A DNA stretch of 64,000 nucleotides from Pullulanibacillus camelliae (GCF_014642655.1 NZ_BMIR01000014.1:1-64000), one strand, 5' to 3'; numbered from the stretch's first letter, positions 49,526-57,820 are shown. Notes: generated from the letters alone by a model not told the origin. Program-made: numbers and translations.

Positions 49526-50336
49526 CAGAAAACATCCTTGCTCTCTTTTGGGCCTGTTCAAAACGATAACTAGTCGCTTTGTTTTCTACGATGACCGATG
49601 TCTCCATAATCCGGTCGAAAGTTCTGTCGCTCACTCTGTCAGCTATCTGGTCAATCTCGAGATTCGAGGTGTACATGATAGGAAGCTCCTTGCGATAACG
49701 GCCATCGATAACCCGAAACATAACATCCTCTACCCACTCCGATAACTTTTCGGCGCCTATGTCATCGAGGATGAGCAAGTCACATGTGAGCAACGCCTTC
49801 ATGATCTGCGCCTCAGTATCTCGGCTACTTTTGTTGAAGGTGCTCTTTATCCTACCAAGAAGTTCTGGAACACTCTGAAAGACCACTGTATAGCCTTGTC
49901 GGTGAAGTTTGTTAGCGATGGCCGAAGCTATATGTGTCTTACCGTTCCCTGGCGATCCCCACACAAGCAAGGACTGTTGCCCCCACTTCTTGAACTCACG
50001 CACATATCGATGTGCTAGTTTAATAACTTTCTCTGTACCAGGACGAGGGAGGATGTTTTCGAGAGTTGCTTCCTCAAATCGCTTGCCCAGATTGGATATC
50101 CCAAACAGTCTCTCGGTCTCATGCTTTTGTCTAAGATCAGCAGCCGCATCAATCTTTTTCTTTTCCTCTCGCCACTCACAACCACACTTAGGTTGGACAG
50201 TTCTCTTACGTCCAAACACGTTGACCTCAATTGGTTCTACTACTCGTCCACAGTAAGGACACTTATAGGGAGAGGCTTCTAAGACTACCTCGTTTTGGCT
50301 CACTATCTGTTCGATGGTTTTGTTTATGGCCTCCAT
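49518..50336 (-). CDS. DnaC/DnaI-like helicase loader
   Basis: 272 residues. N-terminal zinc motif (CPYCGR ... CGC), then the AAA+ ATPase core: Walker A WGSPGNGKTHIA, Walker B LLILDDIGAE, sensor-1 PIMYTSNLEI and arginine at SDRTFDRIME. It loads the replicative helicase at the phage origin. Starts inside the end of the initiator gene. Confidence 0.9.
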   Translation of the reverse strand: MEAINKTIEQIVSQNEVVLEASPYKCPYCGRVVEPIEVNVFGRKRTVQPKCGCEWREEKKKIDAAADLRQKHETERLFGISNLGKRFEEATLENILPRPGTEKVIKLAHRYVREFKKWGQQSLLVWGSPGNGKTHIASAIANKLHRQGYTVVFQSVPELLGRIKSTFNKSSRDTEAQIMKALLTCDLLILDDIGAEKLSEWVEDVMFRVIDGRYRKELPIMYTSNLEIDQIADRVSDRTFDRIMETSVIVENKATSYRFEQAQKRARMFSGE

Positions 50337-51171
50337 GTTTTACCTCCTTCCGAGCTTGACTCCTCTTGTAATGATCTAAAATGTATGGGTAACAGTATCT
50401 AAACGATGTAATACGCTTACCCGGATATTTACTGTTACGACGATCAAAGTCATTAAAGCAACTGGTTAATAGTTTCATAGCTTGGTCAACTGGTACTTTA
50501 TCCAATATGTCTTTTACAGCATCAATATCTTCTAGTGTGGGAAATTCATCTTTACCAGTTCTAATTTTCCTCAAATCAGCATAATGATCTAATAGCTTAT
50601 CCACTGGAGTATGTGATATTTCTGCATCAACTCCGACCAGTTGATGATCACCACTTGATGGGTCGGGATACAACGTCCCGTCACTTTCTCCATCCGGTTC
50701 ATTTGTAGTAGTAGTAGTAGTAAAATCATTATTAAGACATTCTTTATCATTCTTGTTTATATCCACGAGGTGTTCCCTAGGTGTTACCTTACTGTTACCC
50801 TCTACTTGTTTCGCTTGGTATGATTCCCACTGTATAAGGGTTATGAGTGTATACTGTCTGTTACCCTTACCTCTATCTATGGAGATCATTGACTGTTTCA
50901 CTAACCAATCTAATATTGTAGATACTGTTTTTGGATTAGGTTCCTTCCACTTAACCCCTTCATACCATCCGACAGCTTTTGCGATATCTCTTACAGAAGT
51001 TAAATGCTGACCTGGTTGTATATTTAAAAACGTTCCGTCTCTCATCGGGATCTTAGCTTGCTGATGATTGACTTTGTACTTGAGGTACTGCCAAATCCTA
51101 TGATAGAGAGGTGGCATCATCCATATATCACTGTCCAGTTCTTTTCTATAATCCTTGATGTAACCCGACAA
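50263..51171 (-). CDS. Phage replication initiator (winged-helix, DnaD/replisome-organiser type)
   Basis: 302 residues. N-terminal winged helix (MPPLYHRIWQYLKYKVNHQ... LTSVRDIAKAVGWYEG... TVSTILDWLVKQSMISI). A low-complexity linker with six threonines coded by a triplet repeat (50,705-50,721) leads to a helical C-terminus. The place before the helicase loader indicates origin binding. The origin often lies inside such genes; here the repeat region is a candidate, unproven. Confidence 0.8.
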   Translation of the reverse strand: MSGYIKDYRKELDSDIWMMPPLYHRIWQYLKYKVNHQQAKIPMRDGTFLNIQPGQHLTSVRDIAKAVGWYEGVKWKEPNPKTVSTILDWLVKQSMISIDRGKGNRQYTLITLIQWESYQAKQVEGNSKVTPREHLVDINKNDKECLNNDFTTTTTTNEPDGESDGTLYPDPSSGDHQLVGVDAEISHTPVDKLLDHYADLRKIRTGKDEFPTLEDIDAVKDILDKVPVDQAMKLLTSCFNDFDRRNSKYPGKRITSFRYCYPYILDHYKRSQARKEVKHGGHKQNHRTDSEPKRGSLRSLSL

Positions 51172-51185
51172 TTGGATATCACCCC

Positions 51186-51353
51186 TTATTTCCTCTCACA
51201 TATCGCTTTCATGCCTTTTATCTTCACTAATTTAAACTCCGGATAACTCTTGGATAGATAACCTTCCACATACTTTTTAAAGAGCTCCCCACGTCTCTGA
51301 TAGCCTTCTGTGAGACTGATATAGACGTGAGGGATATTTATTGTTTGATTCAT
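51186..51353 (-). CDS. Hypothetical small phage protein
   Basis: 55 residues (INIPHVYISLTEGYQRRGELFKKYVEGYLSKSYPEF), basic at the end. Overlaps the RecT stop by four bases (ATGA). Not recognised. Confidence 0.55.
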   Translation of the reverse strand: MNQTINIPHVYISLTEGYQRRGELFKKYVEGYLSKSYPEFKLVKIKGMKAICERK

Positions 51354-52150
51354 TGTTCTGGTTGATTTTCATAGTCCTGTGGATTAGAAATCTCTACATC
51401 AATATAATCATCGTCGTACACTGACTTTGCTTCTTCGGTAATGTCTTTTCTAACCACTTCATCTTGTGCGGCCTGTTGTTGAATCTCGATGGAGATAGGT
51501 AGGTACTTCCACATGCGCCGGATAACTGTCTTTTTAGCCATTTCCTCATAATCTGTTTTCCAAGGACCATTATTCGAAGCTTTGGAACGCTGTCTAATTT
51601 TCTCGATGTCTCCTTTACCCATAACTTCTATATGAAAGCCACCATCTTTGTATTTAGCCACACCGTAAGCCGCTTTAAATGCTCCTCGATCGCCATCAAG
51701 CAAAGGTTTATGAACCAATTTAGGATCTAGTCCAAACTCATATTCAAATTCATCGTTTTCATAAACCACTTGAGCATAAATACTTTCAATATGTCCCGAG
51801 CGTCTAGCAAGGTCTATCATGCCTTTATATCCGATGATGAACTGCGCTTGATTTCCGTACGGAATGATATAGCAGTGGCCGATTAAGCCGGGTTCAAGAC
51901 CTAACTGCGCCGCTTGCATGACCGCTCCTAGCAAAGAAGGGATTTCACATTGAAGTAATTTTGGTGTCTGCCGTATGGTCGTTAAAGCGATTCTGGCCAT
52001 CCGATCCGGGTCCATGTGTTTCGGCAGCGCCTTTTCGATTTGTGGCCCCATCTTTTTGAGATAAGCCGCGATGGTGTTGGCAGGATTGGTTGCTGGCGCT
52101 TGTTGTTGGCGATTTGCCAGTTGGTTTTTAACATCTTGATTTGTTGCCAT
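51350..52150 (-). CDS. recT: RecT family single-strand annealing protein
   Basis: 266 residues with the RecT core: PDRMARIALTTIRQTPKLLQC, LGAVMQAAQLGLEPG, YIIPYGNQAQFIIGYKGMIDLARRSG and KTVIRRMWKYLPIS. It anneals single strands in concert with the exonuclease gene next to it. Gln-rich ends are normal. Confidence 0.93.
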   Translation of the reverse strand: MATNQDVKNQLANRQQQAPATNPANTIAAYLKKMGPQIEKALPKHMDPDRMARIALTTIRQTPKLLQCEIPSLLGAVMQAAQLGLEPGLIGHCYIIPYGNQAQFIIGYKGMIDLARRSGHIESIYAQVVYENDEFEYEFGLDPKLVHKPLLDGDRGAFKAAYGVAKYKDGGFHIEVMGKGDIEKIRQRSKASNNGPWKTDYEEMAKKTVIRRMWKYLPISIEIQQQAAQDEVVRKDITEEAKSVYDDDYIDVEISNPQDYENQPEQ

Positions 52151-53098
52151 TTATTTGGCCTCCTTTATGGTGAAACGACGTGATTTCGATGGTTTAATGT
52201 ATCTTTCGTATATATCGGGTTGTTCAGCTTTCAGCCGCTTAGTGTCGATGCGATTCGAAACATATGTCTTCCACCTGATAACGTGATTTGAAGCGAGACC
52301 CGTCTCAAATTCGCCGAGCATCTGCTTGAGTTTGTTCTCATATTCTTTTTTCAATGCTTCGCGCTCGTCAATCTCCGTTTTGACTTGTTCGAGCGCTTCA
52401 ATGAGCTTGTCCGCTTCATCCGGAAGTTCGGTCTCGCTGTCCGGCTCAGACTCCGGATACATGGATTTCAGAAGTTTTTCAGACGCTTCTGAACCATCAA
52501 TTTCCGGGGGTATTCTCGGAACCACGTGAGCGTTCCAGAACTCTTCCTCAGCTTCAATAAGCATTTGGATGATCTCTTCATCACGCTCAATCTTTTTGTA
52601 CCGAAACTTATTTCCGCCGATCAGTACGGCGATCCACCAAGCTTCATAACCGGTTACGGCCATATAGTGTTGACATTGAAGGAGATAAGATGTCGGGACC
52701 TCATCGCCCTCCCACTCGTCTTTCATGTATTCCGAAGCCGTCTTACACTCAAGTCCAACCTTTTCGCCTACAATCAATCTATCAACGTTTGCAAGCATCC
52801 ACGGGTAATCGGGGTGTTGCAGGATAGCATTGCGATTTCGGACTTTCTTGCCGGTTCTTTTTGAAAATTCTCGGGCAACAACCTCTTCCAAAATGTTTCC
52901 GAAGTACATCGCTTCGTTTTCCGGGACTGCCGGAGCTTCGCCGATCTTGTCCATGTAAACTTGGATCGGGGAACGCCACTTATTTAATCCGAGAATAGCG
53001 CCGACATCAGATCCACCGATGCCTTTTTTTCGAGCCTTTAACCATTCTTGATGATTTAGATCACTTGTGGGTGTAAAGACAATTGCTGACTCAGGCAT
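52151..53098 (-). CDS. YqaJ-type viral exonuclease
   Basis: 315 residues with the YqaJ nuclease motifs: WLKARKKGIGGSDVGAILG, ANVDRLIVGEKVGLECKTAS (Asp ... Glu-x-Lys) and LLQCQHYMAVTGYEAWW. It is the partner of RecT and forms a Red-like recombination pair. Confidence 0.9.
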   Translation of the reverse strand: MPESAIVFTPTSDLNHQEWLKARKKGIGGSDVGAILGLNKWRSPIQVYMDKIGEAPAVPENEAMYFGNILEEVVAREFSKRTGKKVRNRNAILQHPDYPWMLANVDRLIVGEKVGLECKTASEYMKDEWEGDEVPTSYLLQCQHYMAVTGYEAWWIAVLIGGNKFRYKKIERDEEIIQMLIEAEEEFWNAHVVPRIPPEIDGSEASEKLLKSMYPESEPDSETELPDEADKLIEALEQVKTEIDEREALKKEYENKLKQMLGEFETGLASNHVIRWKTYVSNRIDTKRLKAEQPDIYERYIKPSKSRRFTIKEAK

Positions 53099-53267
53099 GC
53101 TGTAAGCCCCTTTCTTTATTCAATTTCATGTATTGGTTCAACTGCTGACGTGTTTTAAACCGAAACTTTGGCAGCCCGCGTTTATCAAAAACGATTTCAC
53201 CGCCGACTTGTGAGAGTCGCCATTGGTCGAAGCGTTGGGGGCTGTATGGGATCTCTATGGGTTTCAT
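53091..53267 (-). CDS. Hypothetical small phage protein
   Basis: 58 residues, basic (SPQRFDQWRLSQVGGEIVFDKRGLPKFRFKTRQQ). It overlaps the starts or ends of both neighbours by a few bases, a sign of tight coupling in the recombination operon. Not recognised. Confidence 0.55.
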   Translation of the reverse strand: MKPIEIPYSPQRFDQWRLSQVGGEIVFDKRGLPKFRFKTRQQLNQYMKLNKERGLQHA

Positions 53268-53689
53268 GGTGCATCACCTTTCAAAAGTTCTGGGTTCTCA
53301 TAAATGTTGCCGATTATATTCATTTCTTCAGATAAAAACTCGTACAAATCGTAGAGTTTATCTTCATCACGAAAAACCAAATATCGCCCTAACAGTTCAT
53401 CCCAGTAAACTCTTCCAGACACATTTCCTTCCTGCGTGTTGTAAAGAACAACAATATCCCCTTCATAAATCTCCTTATCGTTCTTGTCCTTTAAACCTGT
53501 GTATTGCATGAGGACAACACTCCCGAATCCTTCTTCATCAATATGCGATTGTTCGTCGATTGTTTTTCCTTTGTCATTAACATATCGATAACGCACAAGG
53601 GTGTGTTGCACAGCGCTGAATATAATCCCAGTGACTTTTACCATATTCTTTTCGTTTCTATCCCAAGCACGAAACTTAATCTCTCTCAT
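53264..53689 (-). CDS. YopX family protein, copy 2
   Basis: 141 residues with the same plan as the gene at 48,793: IKFRAWDRNEKNM start, VLMQYTGLKDKNDKEIYEGDIV and GNIYENPELL. Sequence has diverged in the middle. Function unknown. Confidence 0.85.
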   Translation of the reverse strand: MREIKFRAWDRNEKNMVKVTGIIFSAVQHTLVRYRYVNDKGKTIDEQSHIDEEGFGSVVLMQYTGLKDKNDKEIYEGDIVVLYNTQEGNVSGRVYWDELLGRYLVFRDEDKLYDLYEFLSEEMNIIGNIYENPELLKGDAP

Positions 53690-53711
53690 CCCTAACCTCC
53701 TTGATTCTTTG

Positions 53712-53757
53712 GGAGGTTCTTGTTAAATTAAAAGTAGATCTATAAACAAGAACCTCC
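53712..53757. repeat. 13-bp inverted repeat between YqaI-like and YopX genes
   Basis: GGAGGTTCTTGTT and AACAAGAACCTCC flank a 20-bp A/T-rich centre. It forms a strong stem in either strand, in the leader of the YopX-type gene. On the minus strand the left arm holds GGAGG, so folding could hide a ribosome site. Confidence 0.6.
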
Positions 53758-53758
53758 G

Positions 53759-53786
53759 ATCGACTGTTCCCGCAGTCGATTTTTTC
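53759..53786 (+). terminator. Rightward-facing terminator
   Basis: ATCGACTG and CAGTCGAT pair around TTCCCG, followed by six T on the plus strand. Genes here are leftward, so it would end a plus-strand transcript, perhaps one antisense to the YopX gene. Confidence 0.6.
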
Positions 53787-53973
53787 ATGCCCCGCGCCAG
53801 TCAGCACCGATATAGCGCATTAAACACGGGTAATCTGCAAACCAGTAACCATCCATATAGATGTACTCATATCCCTCGACGATCTCCTCACCGCATCCAC
53901 AAGCACAGTTGTCGATGACTTTTGATTCCGGGATCGGCGCGAGCACCATCGGGTTTTCGATGGTTTGTTGCAT
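53785..53973 (-). CDS. YqaI-like small zinc protein
   Basis: 62 residues with NCACGCGEEI, a short cysteine cluster, and YEYIYMDGYWFADYPCLMRYIGA. This resembles YqaI-like proteins of the B. subtilis skin element and many phages. It probably binds one zinc. Function unknown. Confidence 0.65.
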   Translation of the reverse strand: MQQTIENPMVLAPIPESKVIDNCACGCGEEIVEGYEYIYMDGYWFADYPCLMRYIGADWRGA

Positions 53974-54008
53974 GTTATCACCTCCTTAAAACTGTTGGAC
54001 TGGATAAC

Positions 54009-54686
54009 TTATGAAACTTTCCTTGGAATCCAATGACCAACGTATTGAATAGCTTGATTGAGTTCCTTTCTTTTAACATCTTTATAAGAAGAAACACCGA
54101 AACGGTCTTTAATCTCACGATAAAGTTCTTTGAACAATCGACTTGCTTCATGTTTATCTTCAGTGAAATGGTAAACACGTTTGGCGACTTCCTTTTGAAG
54201 CCTTCTTTGTTCACCATGATCAAGTGTGATTTGTTCCTCAATCTTTCCATCAAGCTCCAAAAGCTTTTTAGAATGCTGTGCAGTAATTGACTTTAATTCT
54301 TCCGTTTCTTCTGCAACCATTGTCGAAAGTTTCATGGCTGCGATTAAGGATTGCTTTTCATCCATCGGAACTACATTTTGTTGAAGCTTTTCACGCATTT
54401 CGTGAAACTTTTTAATGTATTTTTCCTTAAATTTCATTGCCTCTTTGCCTGTATAGCCCATAACTAAAAGTGTGAACCCTTGTTCAGTCATGATGACTTT
54501 TGAATATTCACGACCTCGATCATTCGTATATGTTGACTCTCCAAAATTGGAGAGTGAAAATTCCTTTGAACATTCAAGCTCACGAATGTCGCGTAATACT
54601 TTGTCGTGACTTTTCCCAAATGTTTCGGCGACAATCAAACTATCAGTTGCCGGTCGCCCATTGTTGACAAAAACTAAATCTTCCAT
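54009..54686 (-). CDS. Rha-family antirepressor with ORF6C domain
   Basis: 225 residues from the ATG at 54686 (TTTAGGAGG before it). N-terminal Rha domain (RPATDSLIVAETFGKSHDKVLRDIREL... MTEQGFTLLVMGYTGKEAMKFKEKYI), C-terminal ORF6C domain (EASRLFKELYREIKDRFGVSSYKDV). Such proteins act on lysis-lysogeny control. The upstream frame to 54803 belongs to the structured leader. Confidence 0.88.
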   Translation of the reverse strand: MEDLVFVNNGRPATDSLIVAETFGKSHDKVLRDIRELECSKEFSLSNFGESTYTNDRGREYSKVIMTEQGFTLLVMGYTGKEAMKFKEKYIKKFHEMREKLQQNVVPMDEKQSLIAAMKLSTMVAEETEELKSITAQHSKKLLELDGKIEEQITLDHGEQRRLQKEVAKRVYHFTEDKHEASRLFKELYREIKDRFGVSSYKDVKRKELNQAIQYVGHWIPRKVS

Positions 54687-54689
54687 GTT

Positions 54690-54893
54690 TAACCTCCTAA
54701 AGTTTAATAACCGTCGTGGCGTGACCATCACATGTATTGTGGCGCCGCTCATATCATCGCGTGCTCCGCTCGGTTGAGTGCTTAGTCGCACTGTGAGAGA
54801 CACATTGCTTTGTACCTCTCACAGCAAGACCGAGCTTGCTGTTTCTACCCGTGCATGGTAAAATTAATTTGAATTTATTGCCGTGAGTTAGTA
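54690..54893 (-). promoter_or_regulatory. Structured untranslated leader of rha
   Basis: About 200 nt without a gene. Two hairpins exclude each other because they share ACAG (54,821-54,824): CTGTGAGAG/CTCTCACAG (54,791-54,799 with 54,816-54,824) and ACAGCAAG/CTTGCTGT (54,821-54,828 with 54,835-54,842). The loop of the latter holds ACCGAGC, exactly complementary to GCTCGGT at 54,768-54,774, so a long-range pairing is possible. This is a switch-like layout. Seen by eye only. Confidence 0.45.
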
Positions 54894-55019
54894 TTAAGCT
54901 GTCACTTTTCCCGAAGTGATAGCTTTTCTTTTGTCCTCAGTCGCCATATAAGCCCGAGCGTTATCTCTCACTTCACTAGCCTTTAACACTGGCGTTACGA
55001 ACCAAACAAATTTACCCAT
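54894..55019 (-). CDS. Hypothetical small phage protein
   Basis: 41 residues (MGKFVWFVTPVLKASEVRDNARAYM...), overlapping the stop of the gene upstream. Not recognised. It precedes the structured rha leader. Confidence 0.5.
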   Translation of the reverse strand: MGKFVWFVTPVLKASEVRDNARAYMATEDKRKAITSGKVTA

Positions 55020-55296
55020 GAATATGTACCTCCAATATGACTTTTTTGATCTCTACTAATCCGCGTTGATCAAGATCGCTTAATATTTGCATAAATTTGT
55101 CATGGTCATCTTTTTTTGTCATCAACTCATTCAATCTCCTTGAATATTGCTCAATCTCTCTTTGGCTGACGTGGAGAAGAAATCTATTTTTGTTGACGAT
55201 AGCCATGTTTGCCCTGCTATTTGCATCCTCTATGCGTTCAAGCAGTTCGACCGCCTCTTTTAAGTCTCCTGGAAGCACTTTGTTTTCTATGCTCAT
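55012..55296 (-). CDS. Hypothetical early phage protein
   Basis: 94 residues, helical and charged (DLKEAVELLERIEDANSRANMAIVNKNRFLL). It overlaps the stop of the XRE gene by four bases. Not recognised. Confidence 0.6.
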   Translation of the reverse strand: MSIENKVLPGDLKEAVELLERIEDANSRANMAIVNKNRFLLHVSQREIEQYSRRLNELMTKKDDHDKFMQILSDLDQRGLVEIKKVILEVHIHG

Positions 55297-55898
55297 ATAC
55301 CGATTGCCTCCCTCTGAATCTCATCCATTTTTGAAACGGTATTGATTACGACCTCATCCGCTAACGCTTCTCTTATCCAGCGATATCTAATGTCTTCAAT
55401 GTCAACATCCAAATTAATTCTTATTGACTCCAACACACATTCAGCAGCTTGATCAGTGTCTAATATTTCTTCCGCAAGACGTTGAATGTCATTGACGAGA
55501 TACTCGTCTAAACGTTGATGTGGTCTTAACTGTGTACTTATCGACAAAAGCTTTTCCGCCGCCTCTATGCCTTGCTTAGCTTGCTCTATGTAATTCACAA
55601 GCTGATTAGGAAGCGATTGGAGCAACCTTGGATCAGTTGGCGGTAAACCATATCCATAGGCGTGTAAGATAGCCTTGTGCGCCGTCCTATCCTCCGTTAC
55701 CTTGCACCATTCAAGTGCATCCTCTAGGTTAATCTGCTTAACACCTGCCTCAATATAAGCAATCCTGTATGGTGTGGTACCCAATGCATCAGCAAGTGCC
55801 TTTTTCGTACGCATGTTCTCATTTGTAGAACGCTCACGCGCGATCTTTAAGATCGTTGGTATCGCTGATCCTCCATATAAAGTTGTATGATTGTCCAT
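55293..55898 (-). CDS. Helix-turn-helix (XRE-type) phage regulator
   Basis: 201 residues. N-terminal helix-turn-helix (NMRTKKALADALGTTPYRIAYIEAG), a helical rest. This architecture is common among early regulators beside the rha gene. The ribosome site is weak. DNA targets unknown. Confidence 0.65.
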   Translation of the reverse strand: MDNHTTLYGGSAIPTILKIARERSTNENMRTKKALADALGTTPYRIAYIEAGVKQINLEDALEWCKVTEDRTAHKAILHAYGYGLPPTDPRLLQSLPNQLVNYIEQAKQGIEAAEKLLSISTQLRPHQRLDEYLVNDIQRLAEEILDTDQAAECVLESIRINLDVDIEDIRYRWIREALADEVVINTVSKMDEIQREAIGI

Positions 55899-55960
55899 GT
55901 TTGGTTACACGTTCCCCTTTCTCTCAAATTACTAGATTGGTATGATCTAGTTAGTTTTTA

Positions 55961-56257
55961 TTAAATTTGCCTTAACTTACTGGCATATTTTTTACGCATG
56001 TTAATGTTGTCACGCCATTGAATAAGTTGATTTTTCGATATGATAACTCGATTACCCAGACGTTTAGCTGGGTAAAAATCCGGCATATGAGTAAATTCCA
56101 ACATTTTATTACGACCAATATTCAAAAATTTAGCAGCCTGTTCAATAGATAAAGTTTCATCTTCACGTTCGACTTTTGCTTTAATCTCTCTGATTTCATC
56201 AATCAGCGGAGTAATGGCTTCTCGAACAATTTCTCGAAGTTGGTCTTCGATGGTCAT
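55961..56257 (-). CDS. Excisionase-like helix-turn-helix protein
   Basis: 98 residues. Helical start, then LSIEQAAKFLNIGRNKMLEF...YPAKRLGNRVIISKNQLIQW, the MerR-like winged helix of the excisionase domain. It could direct excision with the integrase or regulate early genes. It is in the leftward early operon just after the Cro-like gene. Confidence 0.75.
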   Translation of the reverse strand: MTIEDQLREIVREAITPLIDEIREIKAKVEREDETLSIEQAAKFLNIGRNKMLEFTHMPDFYPAKRLGNRVIISKNQLIQWRDNINMRKKYASKLRQI

Positions 56258-56274
56258 AGTGTCGTGTCACCCCC

Positions 56275-56499
56275 TTATGCAGTTGTATTTAACTTTACGT
56301 GGAATTTTTCTTCAAAAAAAATTGATGCAGATACACCTAAAACACTTGAAATCTTTTGCAATTCACTTGTTGTGATTGGTCTTTTTCCAGACTCTTTCAT
56401 GTTATAACCTGAAACACTAAGATTTAATGCTTTGGCAACAAATGTTTGGGAAATGCCTTTCGATTTTCTAAAGGCCTTTATTTTCTCATGTAATTCCAA
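56275..56499 (-). CDS. Cro-like XRE regulator
   Basis: 74 residues, nearly all one XRE domain (IKAFRKSKGISQTFVAKALNLSVSGYNMKESGKRPI). It is the first gene of the leftward early operon, divergent from the CI-like repressor, across three operator-like palindromes, so it should act as Cro. Confidence 0.8.
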   Translation of the reverse strand: MELHEKIKAFRKSKGISQTFVAKALNLSVSGYNMKESGKRPITTSELQKISSVLGVSASIFFEEKFHVKLNTTA

Positions 56500-56519
56500 T
56501 TAATCACCACCCTTTTTTC

Positions 56520-56530
56520 CACGTTACGTG
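56520..56530 (-). promoter_or_regulatory. Switch operator, copy 1
   Basis: CACGTTACGTG, a perfect palindrome around one base, between the leftward -10 and the cro-like start. Confidence 0.7.
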
Positions 56531-56544
56531 AACCTTATATGCTT

Positions 56545-56573
56545 ATTATATATTCACGTTACGTGGATGTCAA
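56545..56573 (-). promoter_or_regulatory. Leftward early promoter with operator copy 2
   Basis: Minus strand -35 TTGACA (56568-56573), 17-bp spacer, -10 TATAAT (56545-56550): a consensus promoter. The spacer contains the second CACGTTACGTG (56555-56565). A repressor there would shut the lytic early operon. Confidence 0.85.
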
Positions 56574-56604
56574 CACCAAATTTAACTTTTTGTGTATTTT
56601 ATTT

Positions 56605-56630
56605 AACGATTCGTGAATTATTGTTATTAT
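56605..56630 (+). promoter_or_regulatory. Probable repressor promoter with diverged operator copy 3
   Basis: AACGATTCGTG (56605-56615) agrees with the operator at 8 of 11 bases. It lies just before TATTAT (56625-56630), a -10 for the CI-like gene at a 16-bp spacing from a TTAACG -35. Binding here would give autoregulation. Confidence 0.5.
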
Positions 56631-56667
56631 TAAACTCAATAGGAAATGTAAATTAGGGGAAATTAAT

Positions 56668-57030
56668 ATGAGCCTTGGAAAAAGGTTAAAAAGGGAAAGA
56701 GAAAAGAAAAACTGGTCTCAAAAATATGTAGCTGATAAGTTAGGTATTACAAATACTGTTTTATCAAACTATGAAAGAGATTATAGAGACCCAGATACAG
56801 ACACTTTAAAAAAAATATCTGATCTTTATGATGTTTCCACCGACTACCTCTTAGGAAGAACTGAAGAATCGGCTCCGAAAGAATCAATTATCAAAGAAGA
56901 TAATAGTAATTTTTTCTTTTTCGACAAAGAAGGTTTAACCGAAGAAGAGCAGGAGCTTCTCGAACAATCATATAATTTGATGAGAGAACGTGCTAGAAAA
57001 CGCGCTGAGGCAAGGAAAAAGAAAAAGTGA
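56668..57030 (+). CDS. CI-like XRE repressor
   Basis: 120 residues. N-terminal XRE domain (LKREREKKNWSQKYVADKLGITNTVLSNYERDYRDP), then STDYLLGRTEE and a helical basic end. It is the likely lysogeny repressor. No peptidase domain, but an ImmA-type protease gene follows nearby, which in ICEBs1 and related elements cleaves such repressors. Confidence 0.85.
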   Translation: MSLGKRLKREREKKNWSQKYVADKLGITNTVLSNYERDYRDPDTDTLKKISDLYDVSTDYLLGRTEESAPKESIIKEDNSNFFFFDKEGLTEEEQELLEQSYNLMRERARKRAEARKKKK

Positions 57031-57036
57031 CATCAC

Positions 57037-57067
57037 GACATGCATAAACAACGCATGTCACTCTTTT
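57037..57067 (+). terminator. Terminator after the CI-like gene
   Basis: GACATGC and GCATGTC pair around nine bases, followed by ACTCTTTT. Confidence 0.65.
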
Positions 57068-57154
57068 ACATTATCAAATCCATTTTTATACTTATATGTT
57101 TGGTGTTTACTCGAAAGAGTTTACATATACAAATTTTCAAGGGGGATTTAAACG

Positions 57155-57790
57155 TTGTCTAAAGAGAAAGTAAAAAAATCTATCTTTAAGAGATGGTGGT
57201 TTTGGGTAATTGTTATAATTGTTGTAATTATAATCGGTGTTAATTTGGGCGGCGGGTCTGATGATAAATCAACATCCGCATCTACAACTACTAAATCAAG
57301 TGATAATAGTAAATCGAAGGATGTACCCAAAAAAGAAACTAAGAAGCCAACTAAAAAATCCAATGAAAAAGTTATTGGAATTGGTGATCCAGCCAAGATT
57401 GCTGATGTAACATTTACTGTTAACAAAGTTGAAACATCAACAGAGTTAAAATCAGATAATGAATTTGTTGATCCAGCTAAGGCTAGTGGCAAATTCGTCA
57501 TTCTGCATGTCACTATCAAAAACGAAAAGAAAAAAGCCATTAGTATCGATAGCAGCTTTTTCAAAATCATGACCAATGATGGGACAACCTATGATCCTAG
57601 CGACGATGGAGATGTATTAATGGTCATCCCCGAAAAACAGCAATTATTCCTCGAACAAATAAATCCTGGAATAACTAAAACTGGAACTATAGTATTTGAC
57701 GTTGCTAAAGACCTAGATTTATCAAAAGCACATGTCGAAGCACAGACGGGATTTTGGGGAACTGAGAAGGTAAAAATCAATTTAAAATAA
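57155..57790 (+). CDS. Membrane-anchored DUF4352 protein
   Basis: 211 residues from a TTG with AAGGGGGA before it. An N-terminal anchor (WWFWVIVIIVVIIIGVNLGG) is followed by a Ser/Thr/Lys-rich spacer and a DUF4352-type beta domain (VTFTVNKVETSTELKSD...GKFVILHVTIKNEKKKAI). The domain is outside the cell. In prophages such genes are often expressed in lysogeny; role unknown. Confidence 0.75.
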   Translation: MSKEKVKKSIFKRWWFWVIVIIVVIIIGVNLGGGSDDKSTSASTTTKSSDNSKSKDVPKKETKKPTKKSNEKVIGIGDPAKIADVTFTVNKVETSTELKSDNEFVDPAKASGKFVILHVTIKNEKKKAISIDSSFFKIMTNDGTTYDPSDDGDVLMVIPEKQQLFLEQINPGITKTGTIVFDVAKDLDLSKAHVEAQTGFWGTEKVKINLK

Positions 57791-57794
57791 TTAT

Positions 57795-57820
57795 ATAGCC
57801 CTTAATTGGGCTATTATTTA
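57795..57820 (+). terminator. Terminator after the DUF4352 gene
   Basis: ATAGCCC and GGGCTAT pair around TTAATT, followed by a T-rich stretch. Confidence 0.65.
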
